Positions 28,513-42,032 of a stretch of 62,884 bases of DNA are shown here, piece after piece; position 1 is the first letter of the stretch; each line of letters opens with the position of its first letter. The notes under the pieces are model-generated. The model saw only the letters and a program-made list of their open reading frames with translations, did no database searches and was not told where the DNA came from. Position numbers and translations under genes: made by a program. Origin of the DNA: Pasteurellaceae bacterium (GTDB lineage: Bacteria > Pseudomonadota > Gammaproteobacteria > Enterobacterales > Pasteurellaceae); the NCBI GenBank assembly GCA_030528525.1, contig JAUMYT010000013.1:1-62884 (forward strand), given 5' to 3'.

Positions 28513-28540
28513 CGTCCCGAAAGGGTGTTTTTTATTTTAA

Positions 28541-28924
<384 letters not shown>

Positions 28925-28934
28925 GGAGAATGTA

Positions 28935-29246
28935 ATGGCTGCAAAAATCCGTCAAAACGATGAAGTTATTGTTCTTACCGGTAAAGATAAAGGTAAGCGT
29001 GGTAAGGTAACTAAAGTGTTACCAAATGGGAAGGTCTTTGTTGAAGGCGTAAACGTTGTAACTAAACACGAAAAACCAGTTCCAGCTTTAGGTAAAGCAG
29101 GCGGTATCGTGAAAAAAGAAGCGGCAATCGATGTTTCTAACGTTGCAATTTTCAACCCTGAAACGAACAAAGCTGACCGTGTAGGATTTAGATTCGAAGA
29201 TGGCAAAAAAGTGCGTTTCTTCAAATCTAACGAGAAAACAATTTAA
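28935..29246 (+). CDS. rplX: 50S ribosomal protein uL24
   Basis: 103 residues with the KOW motif region [17 protein letters not shown] near residues 9-25. An early-assembly protein of the large subunit. Follows rplN by 10 nt. Confidence 0.98.
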   Translation: MAAKIRQNDEVIVLTGKDKGKRGKVTKVLPNGKVFVEGVNVVTKHEKPVPALGKAGGIVKKEAAIDVSNVAIFNPETNKADRVGFRFEDGKKVRFFKSNEKTI

Positions 29247-29263
29247 TTAACTGGAGTAATGCG

Positions 29264-29803
29264 ATGGCGAAACTGCATGATTACTACAGAGATACAGTAG
29301 TTAATGAATTAAAAGCGAAATTCAACTACTCATCTGTCATGCAAGTCCCACGAATCGAAAAGATAACCCTGAATATGGGTGTGGGTGAAGCATTGACCGA
29401 CAAGAAGTTGTTAGATAACGCAGTAGCGGATCTAGCAGCAATTAGCGGTCAGAAACCTTTAATTACAAAAGCTCGCAAATCTGTTGCTGGCTTTAAAATC
29501 CGTCAGGGATATCCAATCGGATGCAAAGTAACCCTACGTGGTGAACGTATGTGGGAATTCTTTGAAAGATTGATTACTATCGCTGTTCCACGTACCCGTG
29601 ACTTCCGCGGTTTAAATGCGAAGTCTTTCGATGGTCGTGGTAATTACAGTATGGGTGTTCGTGAGCAAATCATTTTCCCAGAAATCGACTATGATAAAGT
29701 TGATCGTGTGCGTGGTTTAGATATTACTATTACCACTTCTGCGAAAACTGATGAAGAAGGTCAAGCTTTATTAGCGGCTTTCAATTTCCCATTCCGTAAA
29801 TAA
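29264..29803 (+). CDS. rplE: 50S ribosomal protein uL5
   Basis: 179 residues. Binds 5S rRNA and contacts the P-site tRNA. Conserved blocks [10 protein letters not shown] and [18 protein letters not shown] are present. In E. coli, S8 represses the operon by binding mRNA near the start of this gene; I did not identify that hairpin confidently here. Confidence 0.98.
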   Translation: MAKLHDYYRDTVVNELKAKFNYSSVMQVPRIEKITLNMGVGEALTDKKLLDNAVADLAAISGQKPLITKARKSVAGFKIRQGYPIGCKVTLRGERMWEFFERLITIAVPRTRDFRGLNAKSFDGRGNYSMGVREQIIFPEIDYDKVDRVRGLDITITTSAKTDEEGQALLAAFNFPFRK

Positions 29804-29814
29804 GGTAGGTTATC

Positions 29815-30120
29815 GTGGCAAAACAATCAATGATTGCACGTGATGTAAAACGTGCGAAATTAGCTGATAAATTCTACGCTAAACGTGAAGAGTTAAAACG
29901 CATCATTGCGGATGTCAATTCTTCAGACGAAGATCGTTGGGATGCAGTGTTAAAATTACAAACACTTCCACGCGATTCTAGTCCAATCCGTCAGCGTAAC
30001 CGTTGCCGCCAAACTGGTCGTCCACACGGTGTACTTCGTAAGTTTGGTTTAAGCCGTATTAAGGTCCGTGAAGCTGCAATGCGTGGCGAAATCCCAGGCC
30101 TTAAAAAAGCAAGCTGGTAA
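29815..30120 (+). CDS. rpsN: 30S ribosomal protein uS14
   Basis: 101 residues, long zinc-free form without the CxxC pairs. It starts with GTG after a GGT-rich site. C-terminus contains [22 protein letters not shown], recognised in short blocks such as [14 protein letters not shown]. Confidence 0.97.
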   Translation: MAKQSMIARDVKRAKLADKFYAKREELKRIIADVNSSDEDRWDAVLKLQTLPRDSSPIRQRNRCRQTGRPHGVLRKFGLSRIKVREAAMRGEIPGLKKASW

Positions 30121-30156
30121 TAACCTCTTTTAATTTGGAATCATGGGAGTAAATAC

Positions 30157-30549
30157 ATGAGCATGCAAGATCCAATCGCAGATATGCTGACCCGTATTCG
30201 TAACGGTCAAGCTGCGAATAAAGTTGCAATCAGTATGCCTTCATCTAAGTTAAAAGTTGCTATTGCAAATGTTTTAGCTGAAGAAGGTTATGTTGAAAGC
30301 TTCAAAGTTGTTGAAGGTTCAAAACCTGAATTGGAAATCACTTTAAAATATTTCCAAAACAAACCAGTTGTAGAAAGTATCCAACGCGTTAGCCGTCCTG
30401 GTCTTCGTATTTATAAGCGTAAAGACGAATTACCAAAAGTAATGGGTGGTTTAGGTATCGCAGTAGTTTCTACATCTAAAGGTGTAATGACCGACCGTGC
30501 AGCGCGTCAAGCTGGCTTAGGCGGTGAAATTATCTGTTACGTAGCATAA
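30157..30549 (+). CDS. rpsH: 30S ribosomal protein uS8
   Basis: 130 residues; N-terminal [18 protein letters not shown] is diagnostic. In E. coli this protein is the translational repressor of the spc operon. C-terminal [17 protein letters not shown] is intact. Confidence 0.98.
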   Translation: MSMQDPIADMLTRIRNGQAANKVAISMPSSKLKVAIANVLAEEGYVESFKVVEGSKPELEITLKYFQNKPVVESIQRVSRPGLRIYKRKDELPKVMGGLGIAVVSTSKGVMTDRAARQAGLGGEIICYVA

Positions 30550-30565
30550 TAAAGGGGTAGGAAAA

Positions 30566-31099
30566 ATGTCTCGTGTTGCAAAAGCACCTGTTAATGTTCC
30601 TGCCGGTGTTGAGGTAAAACTCAACGGTCAGCTATTAACAGTTAAAGGAAAAAACGGCGAGTTATCTCGTGAAATTCACAATGCAGTTGAAGTAAAATAC
30701 GACAATAACGCATTAACTTTCGCACCTAAAGCAGGTGTAGTAAATGCAGATGCACAAGCAGGTACTGCACGTGCACTTGTTAATGCAATGGTTATCGGTG
30801 TTACTGAAGGCTTTACTAAGAAATTGCAATTAGTGGGTGTTGGTTACAGAGCACAAATGAAAGGCAACGTCGTTGCATTAAGTTTAGGTTTTTCACACCC
30901 AGTTGAACATGCGTTGCCAGCTGGCGTAACTGGTGAATGTCCATCTCAAACAGAAATCGTTCTTAAGAGTGCAGACAAACAGTTAATCGGTCAAGTAGCA
31001 GCAGATATTCGTGCATATCGCCGTCCAGAGCCTTATAAAGGTAAAGGTGTACGTTACTCTGATGAAGTAGTTCGTACAAAAGAAGCGAAGAAAAAGTAA
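30566..31099 (+). CDS. rplF: 50S ribosomal protein uL6
   Basis: 177 residues with the C-terminal RNA-binding segment [16 protein letters not shown]. It lies near the sarcin-ricin loop in the ribosome. Follows rpsH by 16 nt with a GGGGTAGG site. Confidence 0.98.
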   Translation: MSRVAKAPVNVPAGVEVKLNGQLLTVKGKNGELSREIHNAVEVKYDNNALTFAPKAGVVNADAQAGTARALVNAMVIGVTEGFTKKLQLVGVGYRAQMKGNVVALSLGFSHPVEHALPAGVTGECPSQTEIVLKSADKQLIGQVAADIRAYRRPEPYKGKGVRYSDEVVRTKEAKKK

Positions 31100-31113
31100 A
31101 GTAGGGTAACACT

Positions 31114-31982
<869 letters not shown>

Positions 31983-31988
31983 TTGAAT

Positions 31989-32168
31989 ATGGCTAAAACA
32001 ATCAAAGTAACTCAAACTCGTAGCTCTATTGCTCGTTTACCGAAGCATAAAGCCACGTTAAAAGGCTTAGGTCTACGTCATATTCGACACACAGTAGAGT
32101 TGATCGATACACCAGCAGTTCGTGGTATGATCAATCAAGTTTCATATATGGTTAAGGTTGAGGAGTAA
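31989..32168 (+). CDS. rpmD: 50S ribosomal protein uL30
   Basis: 59 residues, [20 protein letters not shown] at the start. The ATG at 31989 is chosen over an in-frame TTG two codons earlier because of family start and ribosome site distance. Confidence 0.97.
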
Positions 32169-32172
32169 TAGA

Positions 32173-32607
32173 ATGCGTTTAAATTCTCTATCCCCAGCTG
32201 AAGGTGCTAAACACAGCGGTAAGCGTCTTGGTCGTGGTATCGGTTCTGGTTTAGGTAAAACGGGTGGTCGTGGTCATAAAGGTCAAAAATCTCGTACAGG
32301 TGGCGGTGTTCGTCGTGGCTTCGAGGGTGGTCAAATGCCTTTATACCGTCGTTTACCAAAATTTGGTTTTACTTCATTAAAAGCATTACATGTAGCTGAA
32401 GTTCGTTTAAACGACTTAGCAAAAGTAGATGGTAATGTAGTAACCTTAGATGCACTTAAAGCGGCAAACGTATTAACTAAAGATATTTTATCAGCAAAAG
32501 TAATTCTTGCAGGTAAAGTAGAAAAAGCGTTTGTTATTAAAGGCTTGCGTGTAACTAAAGGTGCTAAAGCTGCTATCGAAGCTGCTGGTGGTTCTATCGA
32601 GGAATAA
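32173..32607 (+). CDS. rplO: 50S ribosomal protein uL15
   Basis: 144 residues beginning [20 protein letters not shown], with the glycine/arginine-rich tail that threads into 23S rRNA. The ATG at 32173 matches the family start; upstream codons are an open extension. Ribosome site AGGAG overlaps the rpmD stop. Confidence 0.97.
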   Translation: MRLNSLSPAEGAKHSGKRLGRGIGSGLGKTGGRGHKGQKSRTGGGVRRGFEGGQMPLYRRLPKFGFTSLKALHVAEVRLNDLAKVDGNVVTLDALKAANVLTKDILSAKVILAGKVEKAFVIKGLRVTKGAKAAIEAAGGSIEE

Positions 32608-32610
32608 TAA

Positions 32611-33930
32611 ATGGCTAAACCAGGATATCAAGGCAATACTCAAAAAGGAACTGGCGAATTAAAATCTCGATTATTGTTTGTATTAGGTGCTTTAATCGTC
32701 TTTCGTATTGGTTCTTTTATTCCTGTTCCTGGTATTGATGCTTCTGTATTATCCGAGCTAGTTCGACAACAGCAAGGTACCATCATTGATATGTTTAATA
32801 TGTTCTCTGGTGGTGCCTTAAGTAGAGCTTCAATATTTGCATTGGGTATTATGCCCTACATTTCAGCGTCAATTATCTTGCAGCTATTGACAGCAATTCA
32901 CCCAGCTTTAATGGAATTGAAGAAAGAGGGTGAAGCAGGGAGACGCAAAATTAGCAAATATACACGCTGGGCAACATTGCTATTAGCATTTATTCAGTCT
33001 ATTGGTATTTCATTAGCTCTACCAAATATGATTCATGGGTTAGTCCCTAATCCAACAGTCTTATTCTATATCACAGCAATAATTAGTTTAGTAACTGGAA
33101 CAATGTTCTTAATGTGGCTTGGTGAACAAATCACAGAGAGAGGAGTTGGGAATGGTATTTCATTAATTATTTTTGCAGGAATCGTTGCTGATCTTCCTTC
33201 TGTGATTGGTCAGACAATTGAACAAGCGCGTCAGGGAGAACTCTCGTTACTTGTTCTATTATTGGTAGCAGTAATTGCTTTTGCAGTAACCTATTTTGTC
33301 GTCTTCGTAGAACGTGGACAAAGAAGAATTGTTGTAAATTATGCAAGCCGTCAGCAAGGAAGAATGATGGCTCCGGCAAGATCGTCTCATCTACCATTAA
33401 AGGTGAATATGGCAGGGGTCATTCCTGCAATCTTTGCTTCAAGTATCATCTTATTTCCTGCGAGTATGACTCAATGGTTTGGACAAAGTGAAGGGCTTGA
33501 ATGGTTATTTGATTTATCACAGCTGTTACAACCAGGACAGCCTTTGTATATCATTTTATTTACAATGGCAGTTATCTTCTTTGCATTCTTCTATACTGGA
33601 ATGCAATATAATCCACGCGATACGGCGGATAATTTAAAGAAATCAGGTGCGTTTGTACCAGGTTATCGACCAGGCGAACAAACATCGCGTTATATTGATA
33701 AAGTAATGACACGTTTAACCCTAATCGGTGCGTTATATATTGCTTTTGTTTGTTTGGTTCCTTATATCATTACATCAGTGTGGAAAGTACCATTCCAATT
33801 AGGTGGTACATCCCTATTGATTGTTGTGGTAGTTATTATGGATTTCATCGCACAAGTACAAAGTCATTTGATGTCATTACAATATGACTCTGTGTTGAAG
33901 AAAGCCAATTTGAAAGGCTTAGGACAATAG
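32611..33930 (+). CDS. secY: SecY, channel subunit of the Sec translocon
   Basis: 439-residue inner-membrane protein with ten hydrophobic segments. The plug region [19 protein letters not shown] and the cytosolic loops [11 protein letters not shown] and [15 protein letters not shown] are conserved. It will export the unfolded signal-peptide proteins in the window (DacA, RlpA, sialidase). Codon use is less strongly biased than in the adjacent ribosomal genes. Confidence 0.98.
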   Translation: MAKPGYQGNTQKGTGELKSRLLFVLGALIVFRIGSFIPVPGIDASVLSELVRQQQGTIIDMFNMFSGGALSRASIFALGIMPYISASIILQLLTAIHPALMELKKEGEAGRRKISKYTRWATLLLAFIQSIGISLALPNMIHGLVPNPTVLFYITAIISLVTGTMFLMWLGEQITERGVGNGISLIIFAGIVADLPSVIGQTIEQARQGELSLLVLLLVAVIAFAVTYFVVFVERGQRRIVVNYASRQQGRMMAPARSSHLPLKVNMAGVIPAIFASSIILFPASMTQWFGQSEGLEWLFDLSQLLQPGQPLYIILFTMAVIFFAFFYTGMQYNPRDTADNLKKSGAFVPGYRPGEQTSRYIDKVMTRLTLIGALYIAFVCLVPYIITSVWKVPFQLGGTSLLIVVVVIMDFIAQVQSHLMSLQYDSVLKKANLKGLGQ

Positions 33931-33952
33931 TCCTAGATCTAGAGGATAAGCA

Positions 33953-34066
33953 ATGAAAGTTCGTGCTTCAGTGAAGAAATTATGTCGTAACTGCAAAATT
34001 GTTAGACGTGAAGGTGTTGTTCGCGTAATTTGTAGTGATGCGAAACACAAGCAACGTCAAGGTTAA
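33953..34066 (+). CDS. rpmJ: 50S ribosomal protein bL36
   Basis: 37 residues, [17 protein letters not shown] at the start and AKHKQRQG at the end. It is the zinc-binding (C+) form with Cys11, Cys14, Cys27 and His32. Last gene of the spc operon; a GAGG site lies upstream. Confidence 0.96.
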   Translation: MKVRASVKKLCRNCKIVRREGVVRVICSDAKHKQRQG

Positions 34067-34124
34067 TTGACATTCTTCTTGCAAAATACGAGTTGGGCAG
34101 TTATACTGCTCAGCTCATTTCGTC

Positions 34125-34205
34125 TGATATGCTGTTTGAGTATCCTGAAAACGGGCTTTTCAAGATCAGCATATCAATAACATTTAAGTAAAATAGGAGT
34201 GCATA
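34125..34205 (+). promoter_or_regulatory. Alpha operon leader (S4-binding pseudoknot / Alpha_RBS)
   Basis: TGATATGCTG (34125-34134) pairs with CAGCATATCA (34167-34176) around the loop GAGTATCCTGAAAACGGGCT, which is the same loop as in the E. coli alpha operon. AGGAGTGCATA then precedes the rpsM GTG start. Known role: uS4 binds this fold and traps the 30S subunit, repressing rpsM-rpsK-rpsD-rplQ translation. Confidence 0.88.
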
Positions 34206-34562
34206 GTGGCCCGTATTGCAGGCATTAACATTCCTGATCAAAAACATACCGTAATCGCACTAACTGCTATTTATGGCATCGGTAAAACTCGTGCAAAAGC
34301 CATCTGTGCTGCAACGGGTATTGCTGAAGATGTGAAGATCAGAGAATTGTCTGAAGAGCAGATTGAAAAACTGCGTGAAGAAGTTGGTAAATTTACTGTC
34401 GAAGGTGATTTACGTCGTGAAGTAACTTTAAGCATCAAACGTCTATTAGACCTAGGTTGCTACCGTGGTTTACGTCATCGTCGTAGTTTACCAGTGCGTG
34501 GTCAACGTACTAAGACTAATGCGCGTACTCGTAAGGGTCCACGCAAACCGATCAAGAAATAA
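34206..34562 (+). CDS. rpsM: 30S ribosomal protein uS13
   Basis: 118 residues, GTG start inside the S4-responsive leader. Conserved [19 protein letters not shown] start and [20 protein letters not shown] tail. Located at the head of the 30S subunit. Confidence 0.98.
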   Translation: MARIAGINIPDQKHTVIALTAIYGIGKTRAKAICAATGIAEDVKIRELSEEQIEKLREEVGKFTVEGDLRREVTLSIKRLLDLGCYRGLRHRRSLPVRGQRTKTNARTRKGPRKPIKK

Positions 34563-34575
34563 TCGGAGTAGATAA

Positions 34576-34968
<393 letters not shown>

Positions 34969-34996
34969 TTGACGTTAGAATAATTGGAGAAAGAAA

Positions 34997-35617
34997 ATGG
35001 CAAGATATTTGGGTCCAAAGCTCAAGCTAAGCCGTCGTGAAGGTACCGATTTATTCCTTAAATCAGGTGTTCGCGCGATCGAATCAAAATGTAAAATTGA
35101 TACAGCACCAGGTCAACACGGTGCTCGTAAACCTCGCTTATCTGACTACGGTAGTCAGCTTCGTGAGAAACAAAAAGTTCGCCGTATGTATGGTATTTTG
35201 GAACGTCAATTCCGTAACTACTACAAAGAAGCTAACCGCTTAAAAGGCAATACCGGTGAGAACTTATTAGTATTGTTAGAAGGTCGTTTAGATAACGTTG
35301 TTTACCGTATGGGTTTTGCGGCAACACGTGCAGAAGCACGTCAGCTTGTTAGCCACAAATCTATCGTAGTAAATGGTCGCGTTGTAAATATCCCTTCTTA
35401 TCAGGTTTCTGTTGATGATGTGATTGCAGTACGTGAAAAATCTAAAAAACAAGCACGTATCAAAGCATCTCTAGAATTAGCAACTCAACGTGAAAAACCA
35501 ACTTGGTTAGAAGTTGATGCAACCAAAATGGAAGGCGTATTCAAACGTGTTCCAGAGCGTTCTGATCTATCAGCAGATATTAATGAACATCTGATCGTTG
35601 AGCTATACTCTAAATAA
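34997..35617 (+). CDS. rpsD: 30S ribosomal protein uS4
   Basis: 206 residues; starts [19 protein letters not shown] and carries the S4 RNA-binding domain ([20 protein letters not shown]). It is a primary 16S rRNA binder and the repressor that acts on the leader at 34125-34205. Confidence 0.98.
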   Translation: MARYLGPKLKLSRREGTDLFLKSGVRAIESKCKIDTAPGQHGARKPRLSDYGSQLREKQKVRRMYGILERQFRNYYKEANRLKGNTGENLLVLLEGRLDNVVYRMGFAATRAEARQLVSHKSIVVNGRVVNIPSYQVSVDDVIAVREKSKKQARIKASLELATQREKPTWLEVDATKMEGVFKRVPERSDLSADINEHLIVELYSK

Positions 35618-35678
35618 TAATTAAAGCATTATTTTATTTATTGTTTAGTTTCAAGTTCAAAAGCAAAGAGAGGATAAA

Positions 35679-37090
<1,412 letters not shown>

Positions 37091-37105
37091 CCTAGAAAAC
37101 TAGGT

Positions 37106-37400
37106 AATAGAAAACCCCGATAGCATTGATCTGATCCCAAAAAGTTAGAGGGGTTTAATTTAAGGGTTGGGTTCTGTATTTGTGCAGGACTTAGCCCTTT
37201 TAACTTTACCTGAATACGTTCATTATTATCGTCACGCACATCTTTGTGAATCCTTTGCTCCAGTTCTGCGAAAGTATCAAACTACCAGCCAGAATACTAT
37301 TGTTTGCAACTGCCTACAGAAACGTTCTATTACCCAACTCGGTTTGGTTCTGCTGTAATAGATTATCCGCCATTCTTCCACTTCGCTTTGATATGAGCGT
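37106..37400 (-). mobile_element. Decayed IS3-family (IS150-type) transposase C-terminus
   Basis: The minus strand reads FDTFAELEQRIHKDVRD followed by DNNERIQVKLKGLSPAQ, matching the conserved end of IS150-group OrfB (YYNNERIQLKLKGLSP). Upstream fragments such as VIERFCRQLQ resemble the VIERFFGRLKTE block but need a frameshift and contain stops. The words TGATCTGATCCCAAAAAGTT next to it look like the terminal inverted repeat. Only the transposase end remains, so it is inactive. Confidence 0.7.
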
Positions 37401-37714
37401 TATTTAGCATTAGCAGAGGGATGGAGCCAATGGCTAATCATACCTGAGCTAGTAACCCCAAAAGCAAAGTAAGCTGATTTTGTAGAGCATTGATCATGTT
37501 TAATGGTGTATTACGGATAATTTAACGTCGAGCGAGTATTTCTGTTTCTTCCCTAGCACAGCTAATCCATTGCTTCCATTATGGTTATTTTGTTGGAGGC
37601 TGAGTCTAACTTTGATGCAGAACACTATGAAGTGGATTTTTACTATGATGGTCTACTACTGAGATCTTGTTCAAGAACATTTGATATTTTTCCCAAAATA
37701 TTTCTGAGCCATGT

Positions 37715-37749
37715 ACAAGGGGGCGAGAAAATTAGCCATATTACAAAAT
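37715..37749 (+). repeat. 34-bp interspersed element, diverged copy
   Basis: ACAAGGGGGCGAGAAAATTA, then ATATTACAAAAT. GGGGGC instead of GGGGGT, and TTACAAAA instead of TTGCAAAA. Confidence 0.6.
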
Positions 37750-37903
37750 GACATAGAGGGGATTTTCTTCTCAACAGTATATAAAACTATCTTTCAGCTT
37801 AAATTAAAAGGACTGAGTCCGATGCAATATCGTAAACAGTCCTTAAAATAGCGACCTCATTTGGGAGACGACTTAAATAAAAGTGGTCGGCATTCTTACT
37901 GAT

Positions 37904-38812
37904 TTATTTCTTACACCCCGGGAACCCTAACGCTTCACGGCTGGCGTAGTAGGCTTCGGCAACGCCTTTGGTTAAGGCACGAATGCGTAAGATGTAGCGT
38001 TGGCGTTCGGTCACGGAAATCGCTTTGCGTGCATCGAGCAAGTTAAAGCTGTGAGCCGCTTTTAAAATGCGTTCGTAGGCAGGCAATGGCAACGGTTTTT
38101 CGAGAGCCAAGAGTTCGCTGGCTTCTTTTTCGTATTGGTCGAAGCAGTAGAATAAGAAATCGGTGTTGGCGTATTCAAAGTTGTAGGTGGATTGCTCCAC
38201 TTCGTTTTGGTGGAATACATCGCCGTAGGTGGTTTTGCCGAGTGGGCCGTCTGACCACACGAGATCGTACACGCTGTCCACGCCTTGAATGTACATCGCC
38301 AAGCGTTCCAAACCGTAGGTAATTTCGCCCGTGACCGGTTTACACTCTAAGCCGCCCACTTGTTGGAAATAGGTAAACTGGGTCACTTCCATTCCGTTTA
38401 GCCACACTTCCCAGCCTAAGCCCCACGCCCCTAGCGTTGGGTTTTCCCAGTTGTCTTCCACGAAACGAATGTCGTTTTGCGTTGGGTCGAAGCCGAGCAT
38501 TTTTAAGCTGTCCAAATAGAGTTCTTGAATGTTATCTGGCGACGGTTTGATCACCACTTGGAATTGGTAATAATGTTGTAAACGGTTTGGGTTTTCGCCG
38601 TAACGACCGTCCGTTGGACGGCGTGAAGGTTGCACATAAGCCGCCGCCATTGGTTCAGGGCCGAGGGCTTTTAAACAGGTCATCGGGTGAGAAGTCCCTG
38701 CCCCCACTTCCATATCAAACGGCTGCACAATCACACAGCCTTGGTTTGCCCAGTAATCTTGTAAGGCAAGGATCATTCCTTGGAACGTTTTTACGTTAAA
38801 TTTTTCTGACAT
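37904..38812 (-). CDS. glyQ: Glycyl-tRNA synthetase alpha subunit
   Basis: 302-residue catalytic subunit of the bacterial alpha2beta2 GlyRS. Family start [21 protein letters not shown]; class II motifs [18 protein letters not shown] and [20 protein letters not shown] are intact. The ATG at 38812 is preferred to one four codons upstream. The beta subunit gene glyS, normally close downstream, is not in the window; the region after glyQ is IS debris. Confidence 0.97.
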
Positions 38813-38859
38813 TCTATATCCCATTTAAAATTCAATAAAAAATGTGGCTATTATAGCCT

Positions 38860-38894
38860 GCAAGGGGGGGCTTTGGCGGAATTTTTTGCAAAAT
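38860..38894 (+). repeat. 34-bp interspersed element upstream of glyQ
   Basis: GCAAGGGGGGGCTTTGG, spacer, ATTTTTTGCAAAAT. Lacks the GAGAA block. Confidence 0.6.
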
Positions 38895-38901
38895 TATAAA
38901 G

Positions 38902-38927
38902 AAAAAAGCAAGGCTTTCGCCTTGCTT
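38902..38927 (-). terminator. Rho-independent terminator of abgT
   Basis: Minus strand AAGCAAGGC-GAAA-GCCTTGCTT followed by TTTTTC: a 9-bp stem with a GNRA tetraloop and a U run, placed 16 nt after the abgT stop. Confidence 0.92.
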
Positions 38928-38942
38928 GGTAGAATAGAGAAA

Positions 38943-40520
38943 TTACGGTGTTGGGTAATAAGTGTGTGAGCCTGGGCCTACTGGTAAACCGAGAATGAAT
39001 ACCCAAACGTAGAACAGGATCGTCCAGCCTACGATGAAAATGAAGGAGTATGGAATCATCATTGCCATCAAGGTTCCCACGCCTGTGTCTTTCTTATAAC
39101 GTACAGCGACTGCCATAATTAAGCCGAAGTAGCTCATCATTGGGGTAATGATATTGGTGGTCGAGTCGCCGATTCGGTAGGCGGTTTGAATCACTTCAGG
39201 GGCATAACCTACTAACATTAGCATAGGAACGAAAATTGGTGCAGTTAATGCCCACTGTGCTGACGCAGAAGAGACCATCAAGTTGATGAAACCACAGATT
39301 AAGATAAAGCCAATAAATAAGGTTGGGCCTGTTAAGTTTAAATCAATCAGTAGATTTGCACCTTTTACTGCGACGATAGAACCAAGGTTTGTCCAACCAA
39401 AGAATGCGACGAATTGTGCAGCGAAGAAGACTAATACGATATACATACCGAGTGAGCTGATGCTGCCTGACATGGCTTTGATTAAATCGCTGCTGTCTTT
39501 CATTGAGCCTGTTACTCGCCCGTAAATGTAACCCGGAATCGCAAAGAAAATAAAGATAAAGACGACGATACCCCGTAAGAATGGCGAGCCTGCTACTAAG
39601 CCTGTTTTCGGATTACGCAAAATGCCATCGGCAGGGACAATTGACCAGATCAGTAATAGCGAGAAGACGAGCATTGCTAAACCTGCCCACATTAAGCCTT
39701 TTTTCTCTAATGCGGTCAGTTTTTCGATTTTATTTTCTAAAATTTCGCTGTCTGATGCGTCTTTAGGATTGTATTTGCCTAATTGTGGCTCAACGATTTT
39801 TTCAGTAACCAAATAACCTAAACCCGCTACAAGGAAAGTGCTGACAATCATAAAGAACCAGTTTGCTTCAGGACCAACCACATAGTTTGGATCAACGAGT
39901 TTTGCCGCTTCTTGGGTAATACCAGAAAGCAGCGGATCCACTGTGCCTAATAATAAGTTCGCACTATAACCACCCGATACCCCAGCAAAGGCGGCGGCAA
40001 GCCCTGCAAGTGGGTGGCGGCCTAACGCATGGAAAATCATCGCAGCTAATGGAATCAAGACCACATAGCCTAATTCGGATGCAGTATTAGAAATGACACC
40101 GGCAAAGACCACTGTAAAGGTCACTAACTTTCTCGGTGCTCCGACAACTAAACCACGTAATGCGGCAGAGATCATACCAGAAGATTCCGCAATCCCCACC
40201 CCGAGCATAGCGACTAATACCGTACCAAGTGGGGCAAAGTTGGTGAAGTTTTTCACCAAGCTACTGACCATATAGGCCACACCTTCTTGGCTGAGTAAGC
40301 TTTTCACATGAATGATACCATCGGCAGCCCGAGTGGAAGCATTCGCTGGACGTGGATCAGGCACATTGACACCAAAGTAAGTCAGAATAGCAGAGAGTAC
40401 AATAAGAATTGCACACATCCACATAAAGAGGATAATAGGGTGAGGCAGTAAATTACCTAGCCACTCGACACCTCGTAAGAAGCGTTGGATTCCGCCTCTT
40501 TTTTCAGCAGTTTGTTGCAT
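38943..40520 (-). CDS. abgT: AbgT-family transporter
   Basis: 525-residue inner-membrane protein of the AbgT family (p-aminobenzoyl-glutamate importer in E. coli; other members export sulfonamides). About twelve hydrophobic segments; conserved FTNFAPLGTVLVAMLGVGIAE and the re-entrant loop SASAQWALTAPIFVPML. The E. coli hydrolase partners abgA/abgB are absent, so substrate direction is open. A single gene with its own terminator. Confidence 0.9.
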   Translation of the reverse strand: MQQTAEKRGGIQRFLRGVEWLGNLLPHPIILFMWMCAILIVLSAILTYFGVNVPDPRPANASTRAADGIIHVKSLLSQEGVAYMVSSLVKNFTNFAPLGTVLVAMLGVGIAESSGMISAALRGLVVGAPRKLVTFTVVFAGVISNTASELGYVVLIPLAAMIFHALGRHPLAGLAAAFAGVSGGYSANLLLGTVDPLLSGITQEAAKLVDPNYVVGPEANWFFMIVSTFLVAGLGYLVTEKIVEPQLGKYNPKDASDSEILENKIEKLTALEKKGLMWAGLAMLVFSLLLIWSIVPADGILRNPKTGLVAGSPFLRGIVVFIFIFFAIPGYIYGRVTGSMKDSSDLIKAMSGSISSLGMYIVLVFFAAQFVAFFGWTNLGSIVAVKGANLLIDLNLTGPTLFIGFILICGFINLMVSSASAQWALTAPIFVPMLMLVGYAPEVIQTAYRIGDSTTNIITPMMSYFGLIMAVAVRYKKDTGVGTLMAMMIPYSFIFIVGWTILFYVWVFILGLPVGPGSHTYYPTP

Positions 40521-40725
40521 TGGAAGCTCCTATATGTAATAAAAAAATAACAAAACTGAATAATTATTGCACAGAAAGCATATAAAAACAAAAAATAAAC
40601 AATTTTGACATTTTGCTGACAATTTGTTGACAATGGGTTGATTTTCTTGCGGACATCTTTTCCCTTTCTAAACAAAATAGGCTAAACTAGCTGTCGGATC
40701 AGCCATTGACACCAAGGAGCAATTT

Positions 40726-41931
40726 ATGAACATTCCATTCTGCTTACCTGAAAACATTACGCCCGAAGACTTTTTGCAGAATTATTGGCAAAAACGCCCC
40801 CTTGTTATCCGTAACGGATTGCCACAAATCGTGGGATTGTTTGAGCCTGCCGATATTATTGAATTGGCACAGGAACAAGACGTCACTGCTCGCTTGATTA
40901 AAACACATCAGACCAGCGAAGGCGAAAAATGGTCGCTTAAACGCAGCCCGCTTGTTGCGGAAGATTTTGAAGAACTGCCTGAACAATGGTCGGTATTAGT
41001 GCAGAATTTAGAGCAATGGTCGCCAGAGCTCGGTGCCTTGTGGCAAGCGTTCAGCTACATTCCACAATGGCAACGGGACGACATTATGGTGTCCTACGCC
41101 CCCGCAGGTGGTTCGGTTGGTCGCCATTACGATGAATACGATGTGTTTTTGGTGCAAGGCTATGGTCATCGCCGCTGGCAGCTTGGCAAATGGTGCGATC
41201 CAAGCACGGAATTCAAACCGAATCAGCCCATCCGCATTTTTGACGATATGGGTGAGATTATTTTTGATGAAGTGCTTGCTCCAGGCGATGTACTTTATGT
41301 GCCATCTCGTCTGTCGCATTATGGTATTGCTCAAGATGACTGCTTGACGTTCTCTTTCGGCTTGCGTTTCCCCAATGCCGCCGATTTGCTCGAAAATGTG
41401 TGCAAAACGTTAGAGCATCAAAGCGATTTACTGCCAAATTCACAGTTTACGTTGCCGTTCCGCTTATCGCCAAGCGTGCAGCCAAATGCGTTGCTCGATC
41501 CGAAAATGGTTGCGAATTTAAAACAGCAACTGATTGATGCCTTGCAGAACTCAACGCAATTCGATGCACTATTTACCCATAGTGTCGCAACCGCTGTGAG
41601 CAGTCGCCGTTATGAGCAACTGACCGAAGAAAACGAGTTCTACCCTGATGAAGTGCAAGAAGTATTGGAAGCAGGTGGCTGGGTGCAACAAGATGCCAAT
41701 GTGAAAATGCTTTACACCGAAAATCCGTTGCGAGTGTATGTGAACGGCGAATGGATTGATGAACTGAATGATGCCGAGGCAAATTTATTGATTCGTATTG
41801 CCAACGGCGATACGATTTCGTGGAATAAACTAGCATCGAAAGTGGAAAGCCAAGATCAGCTTGAGCTATTGCTCGACAGTTTGTGCGATTGGTTAGATAA
41901 CGGTTGGCTGATTTTAGAAGAGGGCGAGTAG
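40726..41931 (+). CDS. roxA: Ribosomal oxygenase RoxA (uL16 arginine hydroxylase)
   Basis: 401-residue Fe(II)/2-oxoglutarate JmjC-type dioxygenase that hydroxylates an arginine of ribosomal protein uL16 (YcfD in E. coli). The metal triad is visible as HYD (His134, Asp136) and His198 in SRLSHYG. The cupin core is followed by a winged-helix-like C-terminal part. ATG with AAGGAG nine bases upstream. Monocistronic, ending at a shared bidirectional terminator. Confidence 0.92.
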   Translation: MNIPFCLPENITPEDFLQNYWQKRPLVIRNGLPQIVGLFEPADIIELAQEQDVTARLIKTHQTSEGEKWSLKRSPLVAEDFEELPEQWSVLVQNLEQWSPELGALWQAFSYIPQWQRDDIMVSYAPAGGSVGRHYDEYDVFLVQGYGHRRWQLGKWCDPSTEFKPNQPIRIFDDMGEIIFDEVLAPGDVLYVPSRLSHYGIAQDDCLTFSFGLRFPNAADLLENVCKTLEHQSDLLPNSQFTLPFRLSPSVQPNALLDPKMVANLKQQLIDALQNSTQFDALFTHSVATAVSSRRYEQLTEENEFYPDEVQEVLEAGGWVQQDANVKMLYTENPLRVYVNGEWIDELNDAEANLLIRIANGDTISWNKLASKVESQDQLELLLDSLCDWLDNGWLILEEGE

Positions 41932-41937
41932 TTGCCT

Positions 41938-41971
41938 ACAAGGGGGTGAGAAAATCGGAGATTTTGTAAAA
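41938..41971 (+). repeat. 34-bp interspersed element after roxA
   Basis: ACAAGGGGGTGAGAAAATCG then GAGATTTTGTAAAA. Starts 7 nt after the stop codon. Confidence 0.75.
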
Positions 41972-41991
41972 CGCCCTGTATTGATGAAATG

Positions 41992-42028
41992 AAAATGCGT
42001 TGTACAAGATGGCTGTACAACGCATTTT
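41992..42028. terminator. Bidirectional terminator between roxA and trpS
   Basis: AAAATGCGTTGTACA and its exact complement form a 15-bp stem around a 7-nt loop, with A and T runs at the outer ends on both strands. It serves both convergent genes. Confidence 0.93.
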
Positions 42029-42032
42029 TAGT

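Larger units (their letters stand above)
37091..37903. other. Non-coding region with IS3-family debris between rplQ and glyQ
   Basis: 813 bp with no intact gene. It begins with AACCCCGATAGCA, which looks like the left arm of a terminator, and GGGGTTTAATTT follows 22 bp later. A decayed transposase end is on the minus strand (about 37106-37400). A plus-strand frame of 56 codons (37581-37751) resembles nothing I know, and a 34-bp element lies at 37715-37749. The rest shows nothing interpretable. Confidence 0.6.

Noticed and set aside
37581-37751. 56-codon plus-strand frame between rplQ and glyQ
   Set aside because: No recognisable domain or ribosome site, lies in IS debris, and its end is a copy of the 34-bp element.
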